The translations under genes were made by a program, and so were the position numbers. A stretch of 19,461 nt of DNA, taken from contig NZ_DATNGK010000296.1 in NCBI RefSeq assembly GCF_035605935.1, positions 1-19,461 on the forward strand, given 5' to 3'. The notes beneath the pieces are model-generated. The model did no database searches, was not told where the DNA came from, and was given only the letters and a program-made list of their open reading frames with translations. Of the stretch, positions 1-7,001 are shown piece after piece. The stretch's first letter is position 1. Every line of letters begins with the position of its first letter. Source of the stretch: Actinocrinis sp035605935 (GTDB taxonomy: Bacteria; Actinomycetota; Actinomycetes; Streptomycetales; Catenulisporaceae).

Positions 1-1
1 T

Positions 2-706
2 AACAACAACCTGACGCAAGCCCCTGCGGGCGGCGCTGCCGGCGGCCCGGACAACTTGGCCAACGCCACCGGCGCCCCGACGACCCTCAACGGGCACAAG
101 GGTTACGGCGTCTACATTCCGCCAGGCACCGGCTACCGCGACAACTCGGCAACCGGCACCGCGACCGGCGACGGCGCGGAAGGCGAGTACGCGGTCTTCG
201 ACGGCACGCACTACAACGGCGGCTGCTGCTTCGACTACGGCAACGCGGAGAAGGACAGCAACGACGATGGCAACGGCACGATGGAAGCGATCTACTTTGG
301 CAGCATCACGGTCTGGGGTTACGGCACCGGAAACGGCCCCTGGATCATGGCGGATCTGGAGAACGGCCTGTTCTCCGGCATCAACGCCGGTTTCAACAGC
401 AACGACCCGACGATCAACGACCGGTATCTGACCGCGATGGTCGACGGCGGACCGAACCACTGGTCCATCAAGGGCGGCAACGCGCAGTCCGGCGGCATGT
501 CCACGTTCTACGACGGTGCACGACCGAATGTCTCGGGTTACAACCCGATGCACAAGCAGGGCGCCATCATCCTGGGCACCGGCGGCGACAACAGCGACAG
601 CGCTCAGGGCACCTTCTACGAGGGCGTCATGACCAGTGGCTACCCCTCGGCCTCCACCGAGGCATCCGTGCAAGCGAACATCGTCGCGGCGGGATACGGT
701 CACTGA
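2..706 (+). CDS. abfB: GH54 alpha-L-arabinofuranosidase catalytic domain, 5' end outside window
   Basis: This gene encodes a secreted-type glycoside hydrolase that removes terminal alpha-L-arabinofuranosyl groups from arabinan and arabinoxylan. The frame is open from base 2, so the start and any signal peptide lie upstream. The visible part matches the AbfB catalytic fold. A vicinal Cys-Cys pair (codons 224-229, in GGCCFDYGNAE) corresponds to the known vicinal disulfide of the fungal enzyme. Glu in ADLENGLF (359-361) matches the nucleophile and Asp in GTGGDNS (587-589) the acid/base. The spacings of 45 residues from the first Cys to Glu and 76 from Glu to Asp equal those I recall for the Aspergillus kawachii enzyme (C176, E221, D297). 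The protein stops directly after the catalytic domain, so the C-terminal CBM42 module usual in fungal AbfB is absent. A strong hairpin follows. Family assignment is firm; the exact substrate is inferred. Confidence 0.93.
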   Translation, partial: NNNLTQAPAGGAAGGPDNLANATGAPTTLNGHKGYGVYIPPGTGYRDNSATGTATGDGAEGEYAVFDGTHYNGGCCFDYGNAEKDSNDDGNGTMEAIYFGSITVWGYGTGNGPWIMADLENGLFSGINAGFNSNDPTINDRYLTAMVDGGPNHWSIKGGNAQSGGMSTFYDGARPNVSGYNPMHKQGAIILGTGGDNSDSAQGTFYEGVMTSGYPSASTEASVQANIVAAGYGH

Positions 707-741
707 GCACGTAGATAAGAGTTTTTATAACGAACCAGCCG

Positions 742-784
742 GTCCGGTGCCGCACCGTCGTAGGGCGACGATGCGGCACCGGAC
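742..784 (+). terminator. Strong hairpin terminator after the arabinofuranosidase gene
   Basis: A perfect 13-base inverted repeat (742-754 with 772-784) continues after one mismatch into a further five-base CGTCG/CGACG stem, giving a long GC-rich hairpin with a short loop. It begins 36 bases after the arabinofuranosidase stop. There is no T-run behind it, which is common for actinobacterial intrinsic terminators. Confidence 0.75.
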
Positions 785-858
785 TCAGCCCGGCACACGT
801 ACGAACACGGTGAAAAGCGCCGCGCGCGGGCGGCGAAGATCGCTGCCAGAATGGGGCC

Positions 859-1215
859 ATGGATGCCGACGCGCTCAAAGCCGCCTGCCTGGCGCTGACC
901 GGGGCGGTCGAGACCTTCCCGTTCAACCTGGAGACCTCCGTGTTCAAGGTGGGAGGCAAGGTGTTCGCGCTCAGCGCCCTGGACGCGGACCCGCTGTCGG
1001 TGAGCCTGAAGTGCGAACCCGAGCTCGCCGAGCGGCTGCGCGCGCAGCATCCGGCGATCACCGCCGGCTATCACCTGAACAAGCGGCATTGGAACACGGT
1101 GCTGCTGGACGGCTCAGTGGCCGATGCGATGGTCCGGGACATGATCGAGGACTCGTACGACCTGGTCGTCTCCTCGCTGACCCGTGAGCAGCGCCGCACG
1201 CTCGGCCAGGTCTAG
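859..1215 (+). CDS. MmcQ/YjbR family protein
   Basis: This 118-residue protein matches the MmcQ/YjbR (CyaY-like fold, double-wing DNA-binding) family in length and pattern. The visible hallmarks are the start DADALKAACLALTGAVETFPF, the strand pair VFKVGGKVFAL, LSVSLKCEPELAERLR, the GYHLNKRHWNTVLLDG segment and the final helix MIEDSYDLVVSSL. Members are small cytosolic proteins found across bacteria, and no enzyme activity is established for them. The ATG at 859 has only a weak purine-rich stretch upstream (ATGGGG). It is separated from the preceding gene by a terminator and lies 41 bases before the IclR gene, so it may be co-transcribed with it. A functional link to its neighbours is not evident. 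Confidence 0.88.
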   Translation: MDADALKAACLALTGAVETFPFNLETSVFKVGGKVFALSALDADPLSVSLKCEPELAERLRAQHPAITAGYHLNKRHWNTVLLDGSVADAMVRDMIEDSYDLVVSSLTREQRRTLGQV

Positions 1216-1256
1216 TCCCTCTGCCCCTCTCACCTGCGGCGGTCTACGGTAGGGCC

Positions 1257-2015
1257 ATGTCAACGCCCGCGCCCGCCACGGCCGCAGAACGGCTGCTCGC
1301 GGTGCTGGCCGCGTTCGACCGGTCGGCTCCCGCGCTCTCGCTCACCGAGATCAGCCGCCGGGCCGGCCTGACCCTGCCCACCGCGCACCGCCTGGTCGGC
1401 CTGCTCACGACCTGGGGCGCGCTGGAGCGGGACGCCTCGGGGGCGTACCACATCGGCCTGCGGCTTTGGGAGCTCGGCGCGCTGTCCCCGCGCGGCCTGG
1501 CGCTGCGCGAGGCGGCGATGCCGTTCCTGGAGGACCTGTACGAGGCCACACACGAGAACGTGCAGCTAGCGGTGCGTGACGGGATGGAAGTGGTGTACAT
1601 CGAGCGGATCTCTGGCCGCTCGGCCGTGGGCGTGCTCGCGCGGGTTGGCGCGCACTGGCCGCTGCACGCCACGGGCGTCGGACTGGTACTGCTCGCGCAC
1701 AGCGACGCCGCCGTGCAGGAGGAGTACTTGGCGGCCGAGCAGCTGGCATCCTTCACTCCGTACACAGTCACCGATCCGGCGAAGCTGCGCCGACTGCTGG
1801 CCGAGGTGCGCCACTGCGGCTTCGCGATGAGCGACCGTCAGATCACCGATGACGCGCTCTCGGTCGCGGCTCCGGTCCGCGACCCGCGCGGCGAGGTGAT
1901 CGCGGCGGTGTCCGTGATCGTGCCCTGCGCGGGCGCCCGGCCCAACACCCTCGCGCCGGCCGTGCGGCTGGCCGGGCTCGGCATCTCACGCGCCCTCGGC
2001 TGGACTTCCGCCTGA
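1257..2015 (+). CDS. IclR family transcriptional regulator
   Basis: This 252-residue regulator has the IclR layout. An N-terminal winged helix-turn-helix (about residues 10-72, with LSLTEISRRAGLTLPTAHRLVGLL as helix-turn-helix) is followed by the GAF-like effector domain (about 85-250). That domain contains the typical VVYIERISG strand, the PLHATGVG turn and late SVAAPVRDPRGEVIAAVSV. IclR proteins often control catabolism of aromatic acids by binding the substrate in the C-terminal domain. The gene lies 115 bases upstream of the VanA-like oxygenase in the same orientation. I infer that it controls that unit and perhaps itself; the effector is unknown. The ATG start at 1257 sits just after GGTAGGGCC. 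Confidence 0.93.
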   Translation: MSTPAPATAAERLLAVLAAFDRSAPALSLTEISRRAGLTLPTAHRLVGLLTTWGALERDASGAYHIGLRLWELGALSPRGLALREAAMPFLEDLYEATHENVQLAVRDGMEVVYIERISGRSAVGVLARVGAHWPLHATGVGLVLLAHSDAAVQEEYLAAEQLASFTPYTVTDPAKLRRLLAEVRHCGFAMSDRQITDDALSVAAPVRDPRGEVIAAVSVIVPCAGARPNTLAPAVRLAGLGISRALGWTSA

Positions 2016-2022
2016 CGGAAGT
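2004..2022 (+). terminator. Short hairpin overlapping the IclR stop codon
   Basis: A perfect seven-base stem (ACTTCCG at 2004-2010 with CGGAAGT at 2016-2022) encloses a five-base loop that contains the TGA stop. It is too short to be sure of termination and could be an attenuator or chance. Confidence 0.25.
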
Positions 2023-2083
2023 GGCGTTGTGGCCCGGTTTCAGCCTTGCCACGCTGCGGTCATCCGGGCTCTTCGAGCTTCGT

Positions 2084-2130
2084 CATCCGCATCCGCATTC
2101 GCCGCCAGGCCCTCGTACACCGGAGTACTC
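2084..2130 (+). promoter_or_regulatory. Candidate control region and ribosome binding site of the vanA-like gene
   Basis: Three tandem six-base units (CATCCG, CATCCG, CATTCG, 2084-2101) are followed by an eight-base perfect palindrome GAGTACTC (2123-2130). The palindrome abuts the ATG at 2131 and includes the GGAG ribosome binding site (2122-2125). A repressor bound there would block translation initiation or transcription. No convincing -35/-10 pair was found, and the repeats could be chance. Confidence 0.3.
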
Positions 2131-3141
2131 ATGGCCACCGCCTTCGCACGCGACCAGTGGTACGTCAGCGCATACGCCGCCGAGGTCGGCCGTGAACTGC
2201 TCGGCCGCACTGTCCTTGGCGAGCCCATAGTGCTGTACCGCACCGAGGAGGACGGCAACGTCGTCGCGCTCTCCGACCGCTGCGTACACCGCCGTTTCCC
2301 CCTCTCCGCCAGCCGGCTCGACGGTGACAAGATCGTCTGTGGCTATCACGGCTTCACCTACGACACGTCAGGCGCCTGCGTCTACGTCCCCGGCCAGCAG
2401 CGTATCCCGCGCACCGCCCGAGTGACCGCGTATCCGGTGGCTGAGCTCGACTCGCTGGTGTGGGTGTGGATCGGCGACCCGGACCTGGCCGACGAGAAGC
2501 TGATTCCGCGCGCCCCGCACCTCGCGGACCCCGACATGGTGACCGTGCGCGGCATGGAGCCGATCGACTGCGACTACGGGCTGCTCGTGGACAACCTGCT
2601 CGACCTCTCGCACGAGACGTACTTGCACGGCGGCTACATCGGCACGCCCGAGGTCGCCGAAACCCCGATCAGCACAGAGGTCGACGAGGCCGCGGGCGTG
2701 GTGCGCGTGTCGCGCCACATGATGGACGCCGCCTGCCCACCCTTCTACGCCCGCTCCACCGGCATCGAGGGCCGCATCACCCGCCTGCAGGACATCGAGT
2801 ACTTCGCGCCGTGCCTGTACTTGTTGCACAGCCGGATCATGCCGGTCGGCCAAACCGAGCCGGTGTTCCGCACCGAGATCACCTACGCGATCACGCCGGC
2901 GGGCCCAGGCAAGGTCTACGACTTCTGGGCGGTCTCCCGCGACTTCGCCCGCGAAGACGACGAGGTGACCACGTTCCTGCGCGACTTCAACCACACGGTG
3001 GTGATGCAGGACGTTGACGCGCTCAATCTCTTGCAGAAGGCCCTCGACAGCGAGCCGGCCGGGTACCAGGAGCTGAGCATCAACATCGACACCGGCGGAC
3101 TGGCCGCGCGCCGCATCCTGGCCCGCCTCGCCTCCGCATGA
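2131..3141 (+). CDS. vanA: VanA-like Rieske aromatic O-demethylase/ring-hydroxylating oxygenase subunit
   Basis: This 336-residue Rieske non-haem iron oxygenase resembles vanillate O-demethylase oxygenase subunits. The N-terminal Rieske domain binds [2Fe-2S] through C51-x-H53 and C70-x2-H73 (CVH and CGYH). The catalytic domain has D154, H161 and H166 in DNLLDLSHETYLHGG as mononuclear iron ligands or bridge, with a late acidic residue in VVMQDVDALNL as the probable third ligand. Family enzymes use O2 and electrons from a VanB-type reductase to demethylate or hydroxylate aromatic acids; vanillate demethylation releases formaldehyde. ATG 2131 is preferred over an upstream in-frame start at 2029 because GGAG lies just before it and homology begins at its MATAFARDQWYVSAY. 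Its stop overlaps the next start by four bases (ATGA). Vanillate as substrate is inferred, not shown. Confidence 0.88.
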   Translation: MATAFARDQWYVSAYAAEVGRELLGRTVLGEPIVLYRTEEDGNVVALSDRCVHRRFPLSASRLDGDKIVCGYHGFTYDTSGACVYVPGQQRIPRTARVTAYPVAELDSLVWVWIGDPDLADEKLIPRAPHLADPDMVTVRGMEPIDCDYGLLVDNLLDLSHETYLHGGYIGTPEVAETPISTEVDEAAGVVRVSRHMMDAACPPFYARSTGIEGRITRLQDIEYFAPCLYLLHSRIMPVGQTEPVFRTEITYAITPAGPGKVYDFWAVSRDFAREDDEVTTFLRDFNHTVVMQDVDALNLLQKALDSEPAGYQELSINIDTGGLAARRILARLASA

Positions 3142-3380
3142 CCGGCCCGGCCCCGGCCGCCGCTACCGCAGGCACCCCGATCACCGGCACCGCCGAGTCG
3201 GCCGCACCCGACGAGGCGGTGACCGGGCTGATCAACCGGATCGACTGGGAGCCGGGTTCCGACCTGCTGCGCGGCACCTGCCACTGTGGCGCCCGGCACA
3301 CCTGCGACGACCCCATCGCGATGTGGACCTGGCTGCTGGGCCATCCGGACGGACACCGAGCCGAGGTATCAGATGATTGA
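3138..3380 (+). CDS. Unrecognised 80-residue protein with CHCG motif between vanA and vanB
   Basis: I do not recognise this protein as a named family. Its first ~28 residues are a low-complexity A/P/T/G stretch. The rest has a compact segment with GTCHCGARHTC (two Cys in C-x-C, then Cys five positions on, with two His), followed by DDPIAMWTWLLGHPDGHRAE. The Cys/His cluster could bind zinc or iron. The G-x-CHCG part resembles the first zinc-binding loop of GFA/CENP-V domain proteins, but the remaining GFA motifs and length are missing. It is very likely real: about 85% of its third positions are G or C, its ATG overlaps the vanA stop by four bases, and its stop overlaps the vanB start by eight. 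Translational coupling suggests roughly equal production with the oxygenase and reductase, perhaps as an accessory or third component. Function is unknown. Confidence 0.75.
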   Translation: MTGPAPAAATAGTPITGTAESAAPDEAVTGLINRIDWEPGSDLLRGTCHCGARHTCDDPIAMWTWLLGHPDGHRAEVSDD

Positions 3381-4329
3381 GAACGTGGCCGTCCTCCCGG
3401 TCATCGTCGCCGAACGCCGCCGGGAAGCCGAGGGCGTCATCTCGCTCACGCTGCGGCACGCCGACGGCGCGGACCTGCCCGCCTGGCAGCCGGGCGCGCA
3501 TCTCGATCTGCTGCTCGCCGACGGAATGGAGCGGCAGTTCTCGCTGTGCGGAGACCCGGCCGACCGGACGACCTGGCGGATCGCCGTGCTGCGGGAGCCG
3601 GACGGCCGCGGCGGATCAGCGTACGTACACGACTGGCTGCCGGTCGGCTCGACGCTGCGGGTGCGTGGCCCGCGCAACAACTTCCCGCTGCGCCCGGCGG
3701 CCCGCTACCTCTTCATCGCCGGAGGCATCGGCATCACCCCGATCCTGCCGATGCTGCGCGCGGCAGAGGCGGCCGGGGCTCAGTGGTCGCTGCTGTACGG
3801 CGGTCGTCGGCGTGCGTCGATGGCATTCGCCGACGAGTTGGCGGCGCGCTTCACCGAGCGGGTGCTGCTACGGCCGCAGGACGAGACCGGCCTGCTGGAT
3901 CTGCCGGGTTATCTCGGTGCGCCGCAGTCGGACACGGCGGTCTACTGCTGCGGTCCGGGACCGCTGCTCGACGCGGTATCAGAATACTGCCTCGCCAACG
4001 GCTGGCCCGAGCCGGCGATGGAGCGCTTCCAGCCGAAGGAGCAGGAGGCCGGGTTGGAGAATCGGCCGTTCGAGGTGGTGCTGTCCCGTTCCGGCCGGAC
4101 ACTGACCGTGCCGCAGGATGCCACGGTGCTGGAAACGGTCCGCGCGGCGGGTATCGAGGTGCTGTATTCCTGCACCGAGGGCACCTGCGGCACTTGTGAG
4201 ACCGACGTGATCGAGGGCGTGCCCGAGCACCGCGATTCGCTGCTCACCGCGGACGAACGAGCGGCCGGGGAGACCATGATGATCTGCGTTTCCCGCTGCC
4301 GCGGCGAACGTCTCGTCTTAGACCTCTGA
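3373..4329 (+). CDS. vanB: VanB-like ferredoxin reductase (FMN/NAD/[2Fe-2S])
   Basis: This 318-residue phthalate-dioxygenase-reductase-type protein passes electrons from NAD(P)H through flavin and a plant-type [2Fe-2S] cluster to the oxygenase. The flavin domain shows RQFS (54-57). The nucleotide domain shows GGIGITP (117-123) and YCCGPGPLLDAV (from 191). The C-terminal ferredoxin domain shows C267, C272, C275 and C305 (SCTEGTCGTC...MMICVSRC). ATG 3373 is chosen over the frame's earlier ATG at 3286 because GAGG lies at 3362-3366, homology starts at this Met, and it couples to the preceding gene's stop. Leu316 is encoded by TTA (4318-4320), a very rare codon in such genomes and the target of bldA control in Streptomyces. 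Pairing with the upstream oxygenase is strong; vanillate as substrate is inferred. Confidence 0.9.
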   Translation: MIENVAVLPVIVAERRREAEGVISLTLRHADGADLPAWQPGAHLDLLLADGMERQFSLCGDPADRTTWRIAVLREPDGRGGSAYVHDWLPVGSTLRVRGPRNNFPLRPAARYLFIAGGIGITPILPMLRAAEAAGAQWSLLYGGRRRASMAFADELAARFTERVLLRPQDETGLLDLPGYLGAPQSDTAVYCCGPGPLLDAVSEYCLANGWPEPAMERFQPKEQEAGLENRPFEVVLSRSGRTLTVPQDATVLETVRAAGIEVLYSCTEGTCGTCETDVIEGVPEHRDSLLTADERAAGETMMICVSRCRGERLVLDL

Positions 4330-4388
4330 GCCGACGGGCGGGTCCGCGCCGCCGCTTTCCGCGCGCGTCACGGCGGTGCAGCGGTTGG

Positions 4389-4417
4389 TAATCTGGGGCC
4401 GCGACACGGGGGAAGGG
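4389..4417 (+). promoter_or_regulatory. Possible -10 box and strong ribosome binding site before the STAND regulator
   Basis: TAATCT (4389-4394) resembles an actinobacterial -10 box, but no good -35 is visible. GGGGGAAGGG (about 4408-4417) directly before ATG 4420 is a clear purine-rich ribosome binding region and fixes that start. The 90-base gap after vanB suggests separate transcription. Confidence 0.35.
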
Positions 4418-4419
4418 AC

Positions 4420-6891
4420 ATGCGCGTGGAGATCGCGGCATCGCTGCATATGTGGCGTTTGCGCGCTGGACTCACCCAGGAGGAGTTGGCCGAACGCTCC
4501 GGGGTGTCGGTGCGAACCATCAGCGGTCTGGAGGCCGGGCAGCGTACGAATCCCAGGGCGGCGTCGTTGCGGCTTCTCGCCGATGCGCTCGGTCTGTCCG
4601 ATGCGGAACGCGCCACGCTGACCGCTTCGGTACGCGGCCTGCGCGACACGGCTGGTACGAGCGGCGCCGTCCGCGCCGACCTTGGCGCTGGCGCCAGCGC
4701 CGCTGCACGCGCCGCCGCGAACTCGCTGCCGTATGCGCTCGCCGACTTCGTCGGGCGCGACGGCGCGCTGGCGGTACTTGCTCAGGCTACTGACGATCAG
4801 GACCATGTCACGATCGCGGCGATCGACGGCATGGCAGGCGTCGGTAAGACGGCTTTCGTCGTCCACGCGAGCCACCTGCTGGCCCCGCGGTTCGAGGACG
4901 GCTGCATCTTCCTGGACCTGCACGGCTTCACCCCCGGCCGCCAGCCCACCGACACCGGCGAGGCGCTGGGAAGGCTGCTGGCCACCGTCGGCCTCGCCCC
5001 CGACGAGCTGCCCTCCGGCGAGGCCGCGCGGGCCGATCTGTGGCGCGCCACCGTGGCCGAGCGGCGCATGCTGCTCGTACTGGACAACGCGCCGAGCTCG
5101 GCCGCGGTGCTTCCGCTGATCGCCGGGGGTCCCGGCAGCCTGGTCCTCACGACATCGCGGCGCAGGCTGCTGATAGACGGGGCCATCGTCCTCTCCCTCG
5201 GCATCCTCGACGCGCACGAAGCCCTCGCCCTTTTCTCCCGTGGCGCGGGCGAGGCTCGGGCCGCTGCCGAACCGGGTGCGGCCATGGAGGTCGTGCACCA
5301 GTTGGGACGGCTGCCGCTCGCGTTGCGGATCGCCGCCGCGCGCCTGGCGCATCGCCCGGCCTGGACCATCGCCGACCTGGCCGCCAGGCTGGCCGCGCAG
5401 GAGCGCCCGCTGGCCGAGCTGTCGGTGGGCGACCGCGACGTGGCCACGGCCTTCGGCGTTTCCTACGAACAGCTCGGTGCTGACGAACAGCGCGTGTTCA
5501 CGCTGCTGGGCTTGCATCCCGGCCACGACTTCGACGCGTACGCCATCGCCGCGCTCGCCGGCCTCGGCCTGCCCGACGCCGAACTGATCGCGGAAAGCCT
5601 GGTGGATGAGCACATGGTGCTGGCCATCGGCCCAGGGCGGTACAGCCTGCACGATCTGCTGCGCGCGCACGCACAGGCACTCGCCGCGGCCCTGCCCGAA
5701 GCCACGCGCGCCGCGGCCGCCGCGGCCCTGGCCCACCATCATCGCTACACCGCGGCCCGCGCCGTCAACCTGATCTGGCCGGACACCGCCTCCCGGCGCC
5801 CGACCGTGGCAGCCGCGGCCAGTCCCGAGGTGCCGCTGCCGGATGCCGACGCGGCCCGCGCGTGGCTGGATACCGAGCAGTGGAACCTGATCACGATGGC
5901 CGTGGACGGCGGCGTGCCCGGCCACGCGGGCATTCTTTCCGTCATCCTCGGCAGGCATCTGGACTTCAGCGGCCGCAACGGCGATGCCATCGCGCTGCAC
6001 CAGGCCGCGGCGGATGACGCGCGTGCCCGAGGCGACCACACCGCGCTCGCCTCCGCGCTCAGCCTGCTTGGCATCACCCATGCGCAGCTCGGCGCCAATC
6101 TGCAGGCCGCCGACTACCTTCAGCAGTCCCGCGAGACGGCGAAGAGCGCTGGGGACGCCGCCGCGCAAATGCGGGCGACCGTGAATCTCGCGGTCGTGTA
6201 CGAATATCTGGGCCGATACGCGGACGCGCTCGCCGAGGCTCAGCACGGTCTCGAACTGGCCAGACAGCTCGGCGATCCGGCGATCATCGGCGCGTCGCTC
6301 AACAACGTCGGCACCATGCTGGAACGGCTCGGCCGCCCCGCCGAAGCGGTCGGCTTCCACGAGGAGGCGCTGAACCTCGCCGCCGAGCACGGTCTGGCCT
6401 CGACCCAAGCCAGAGCGCTGAATTACCTGGGCCGCGGCTTGGACAAACTCGGTCAGCCGAAGACGGCGCTACGTCACCACTGCCGCGCGCTGAGGATCTA
6501 TCGGCGGCTTCAAGACCCGCGCAGCCAGGCCGATGCGCTGTCGGACATCGGGCTTGTGCTCGCGCACTTGGGGCGCGGCCACCAAGCGATCCGGGCGCAG
6601 CGCAAGGCGCTCGATCTGGCGATCGAGGCGGACGCACCGGGCGTGCAGGCGAAAATCCTCAACGAGCTGGGCGATGCTTTCTCGGCGCTCGCGCGGGCAA
6701 GTTCGAGCACGAGCACGACAACGAATACGACTACTGACGCCCTAGACGCGCACCGTCGTGCCCGCGTGTTGGCCCATCGGGTCGGTGACACCGCCCAGAA
6801 AACCCGCGCCGACGCCGCGTTGCGCGCGCTCGGTTATACGGACCTTGAGAATGACGACGAGTTCGATTCTCTTGAACACTCCTCCGCGTGA
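4420..6891 (+). CDS. XRE-HTH / NB-ARC / TPR STAND regulator
   Basis: This 823-residue cytosolic regulator has three parts. An XRE-type helix-turn-helix (about residues 1-65; LTQEELAERSGVSVRTISGLE) should bind DNA. An NB-ARC ATPase begins near FVGRD (109), with Walker A GMAGVGKT (137-144), Walker B MLLVLDN (217-223), a following LTTSR sensor and a later YSLHDLLRAHA motif. A TPR array runs from about 510 to 800, with many LGDxxxxxxxxxNLAVVYxxLGR-like units. Such proteins act as signal-gated switches: ligand or partner binding at the TPRs licenses ATP-dependent oligomerisation and transcription control. Two oddities are a 12-residue Ser/Thr/Asn run (761-772) inside the last TPRs and an acidic tail (DLENDDEFDSLE). 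Targets are unknown; the gene is convergent with the I36 gene. An antisense frame is open for 696 codons here but is a GC-driven shadow. Confidence 0.9.
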   Translation: MRVEIAASLHMWRLRAGLTQEELAERSGVSVRTISGLEAGQRTNPRAASLRLLADALGLSDAERATLTASVRGLRDTAGTSGAVRADLGAGASAAARAAANSLPYALADFVGRDGALAVLAQATDDQDHVTIAAIDGMAGVGKTAFVVHASHLLAPRFEDGCIFLDLHGFTPGRQPTDTGEALGRLLATVGLAPDELPSGEAARADLWRATVAERRMLLVLDNAPSSAAVLPLIAGGPGSLVLTTSRRRLLIDGAIVLSLGILDAHEALALFSRGAGEARAAAEPGAAMEVVHQLGRLPLALRIAAARLAHRPAWTIADLAARLAAQERPLAELSVGDRDVATAFGVSYEQLGADEQRVFTLLGLHPGHDFDAYAIAALAGLGLPDAELIAESLVDEHMVLAIGPGRYSLHDLLRAHAQALAAALPEATRAAAAAALAHHHRYTAARAVNLIWPDTASRRPTVAAAASPEVPLPDADAARAWLDTEQWNLITMAVDGGVPGHAGILSVILGRHLDFSGRNGDAIALHQAAADDARARGDHTALASALSLLGITHAQLGANLQAADYLQQSRETAKSAGDAAAQMRATVNLAVVYEYLGRYADALAEAQHGLELARQLGDPAIIGASLNNVGTMLERLGRPAEAVGFHEEALNLAAEHGLASTQARALNYLGRGLDKLGQPKTALRHHCRALRIYRRLQDPRSQADALSDIGLVLAHLGRGHQAIRAQRKALDLAIEADAPGVQAKILNELGDAFSALARASSSTSTTTNTTTDALDAHRRARVLAHRVGDTAQKTRADAALRALGYTDLENDDEFDSLEHSSA

Positions 6892-6922
6892 TCGCGGGAC
6901 GAAGTTAGCTTGAGTTCCAGGG

Positions 6923-6963
6923 CCGGCACGGCCGGAGACGCAGGATCCCTCCGCCGCCGGCCG
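6923..6963. terminator. Weak candidate terminator between convergent genes
   Basis: A seven-base inverted repeat (CGGCCGG at 6929-6935 with CCGGCCG at 6957-6963) and a nested five-base stem (6923-6927 with 6931-6935) lie between the ends of the STAND regulator and the I36 gene. Position is right for a shared terminator, but the stems are short. Confidence 0.3.
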
Positions 6964-7001
6964 CCCCCGTTTGCTGCTTTGGTTCCGGCCCGGTTGCTCG
7001 G

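Noticed and set aside
636..1187. 183-codon plus-strand frame overlapping the MmcQ/YjbR gene
   Set aside because: Arg-rich shadow that crosses the terminator hairpin; the MmcQ/YjbR frame matches a known family over its full length.
2029..2130. N-terminal extension of the vanA frame
   Set aside because: The extra 34 residues have no ribosome binding site and no family similarity; ATG 2131 has both.
4318..6408. 696-codon open frame on the minus strand opposite the XRE-STAND gene
   Set aside because: The plus-strand frame has clear HTH, P-loop and TPR motifs; the antisense product is a G/A/R-rich shadow typical of high-GC DNA.
4420..6891. STAND ATPase as an anti-phage Avs-like defence protein
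   Set aside because: It carries a DNA-binding XRE head and TPRs but no nuclease, protease or membrane effector, and no defence gene is beside it.
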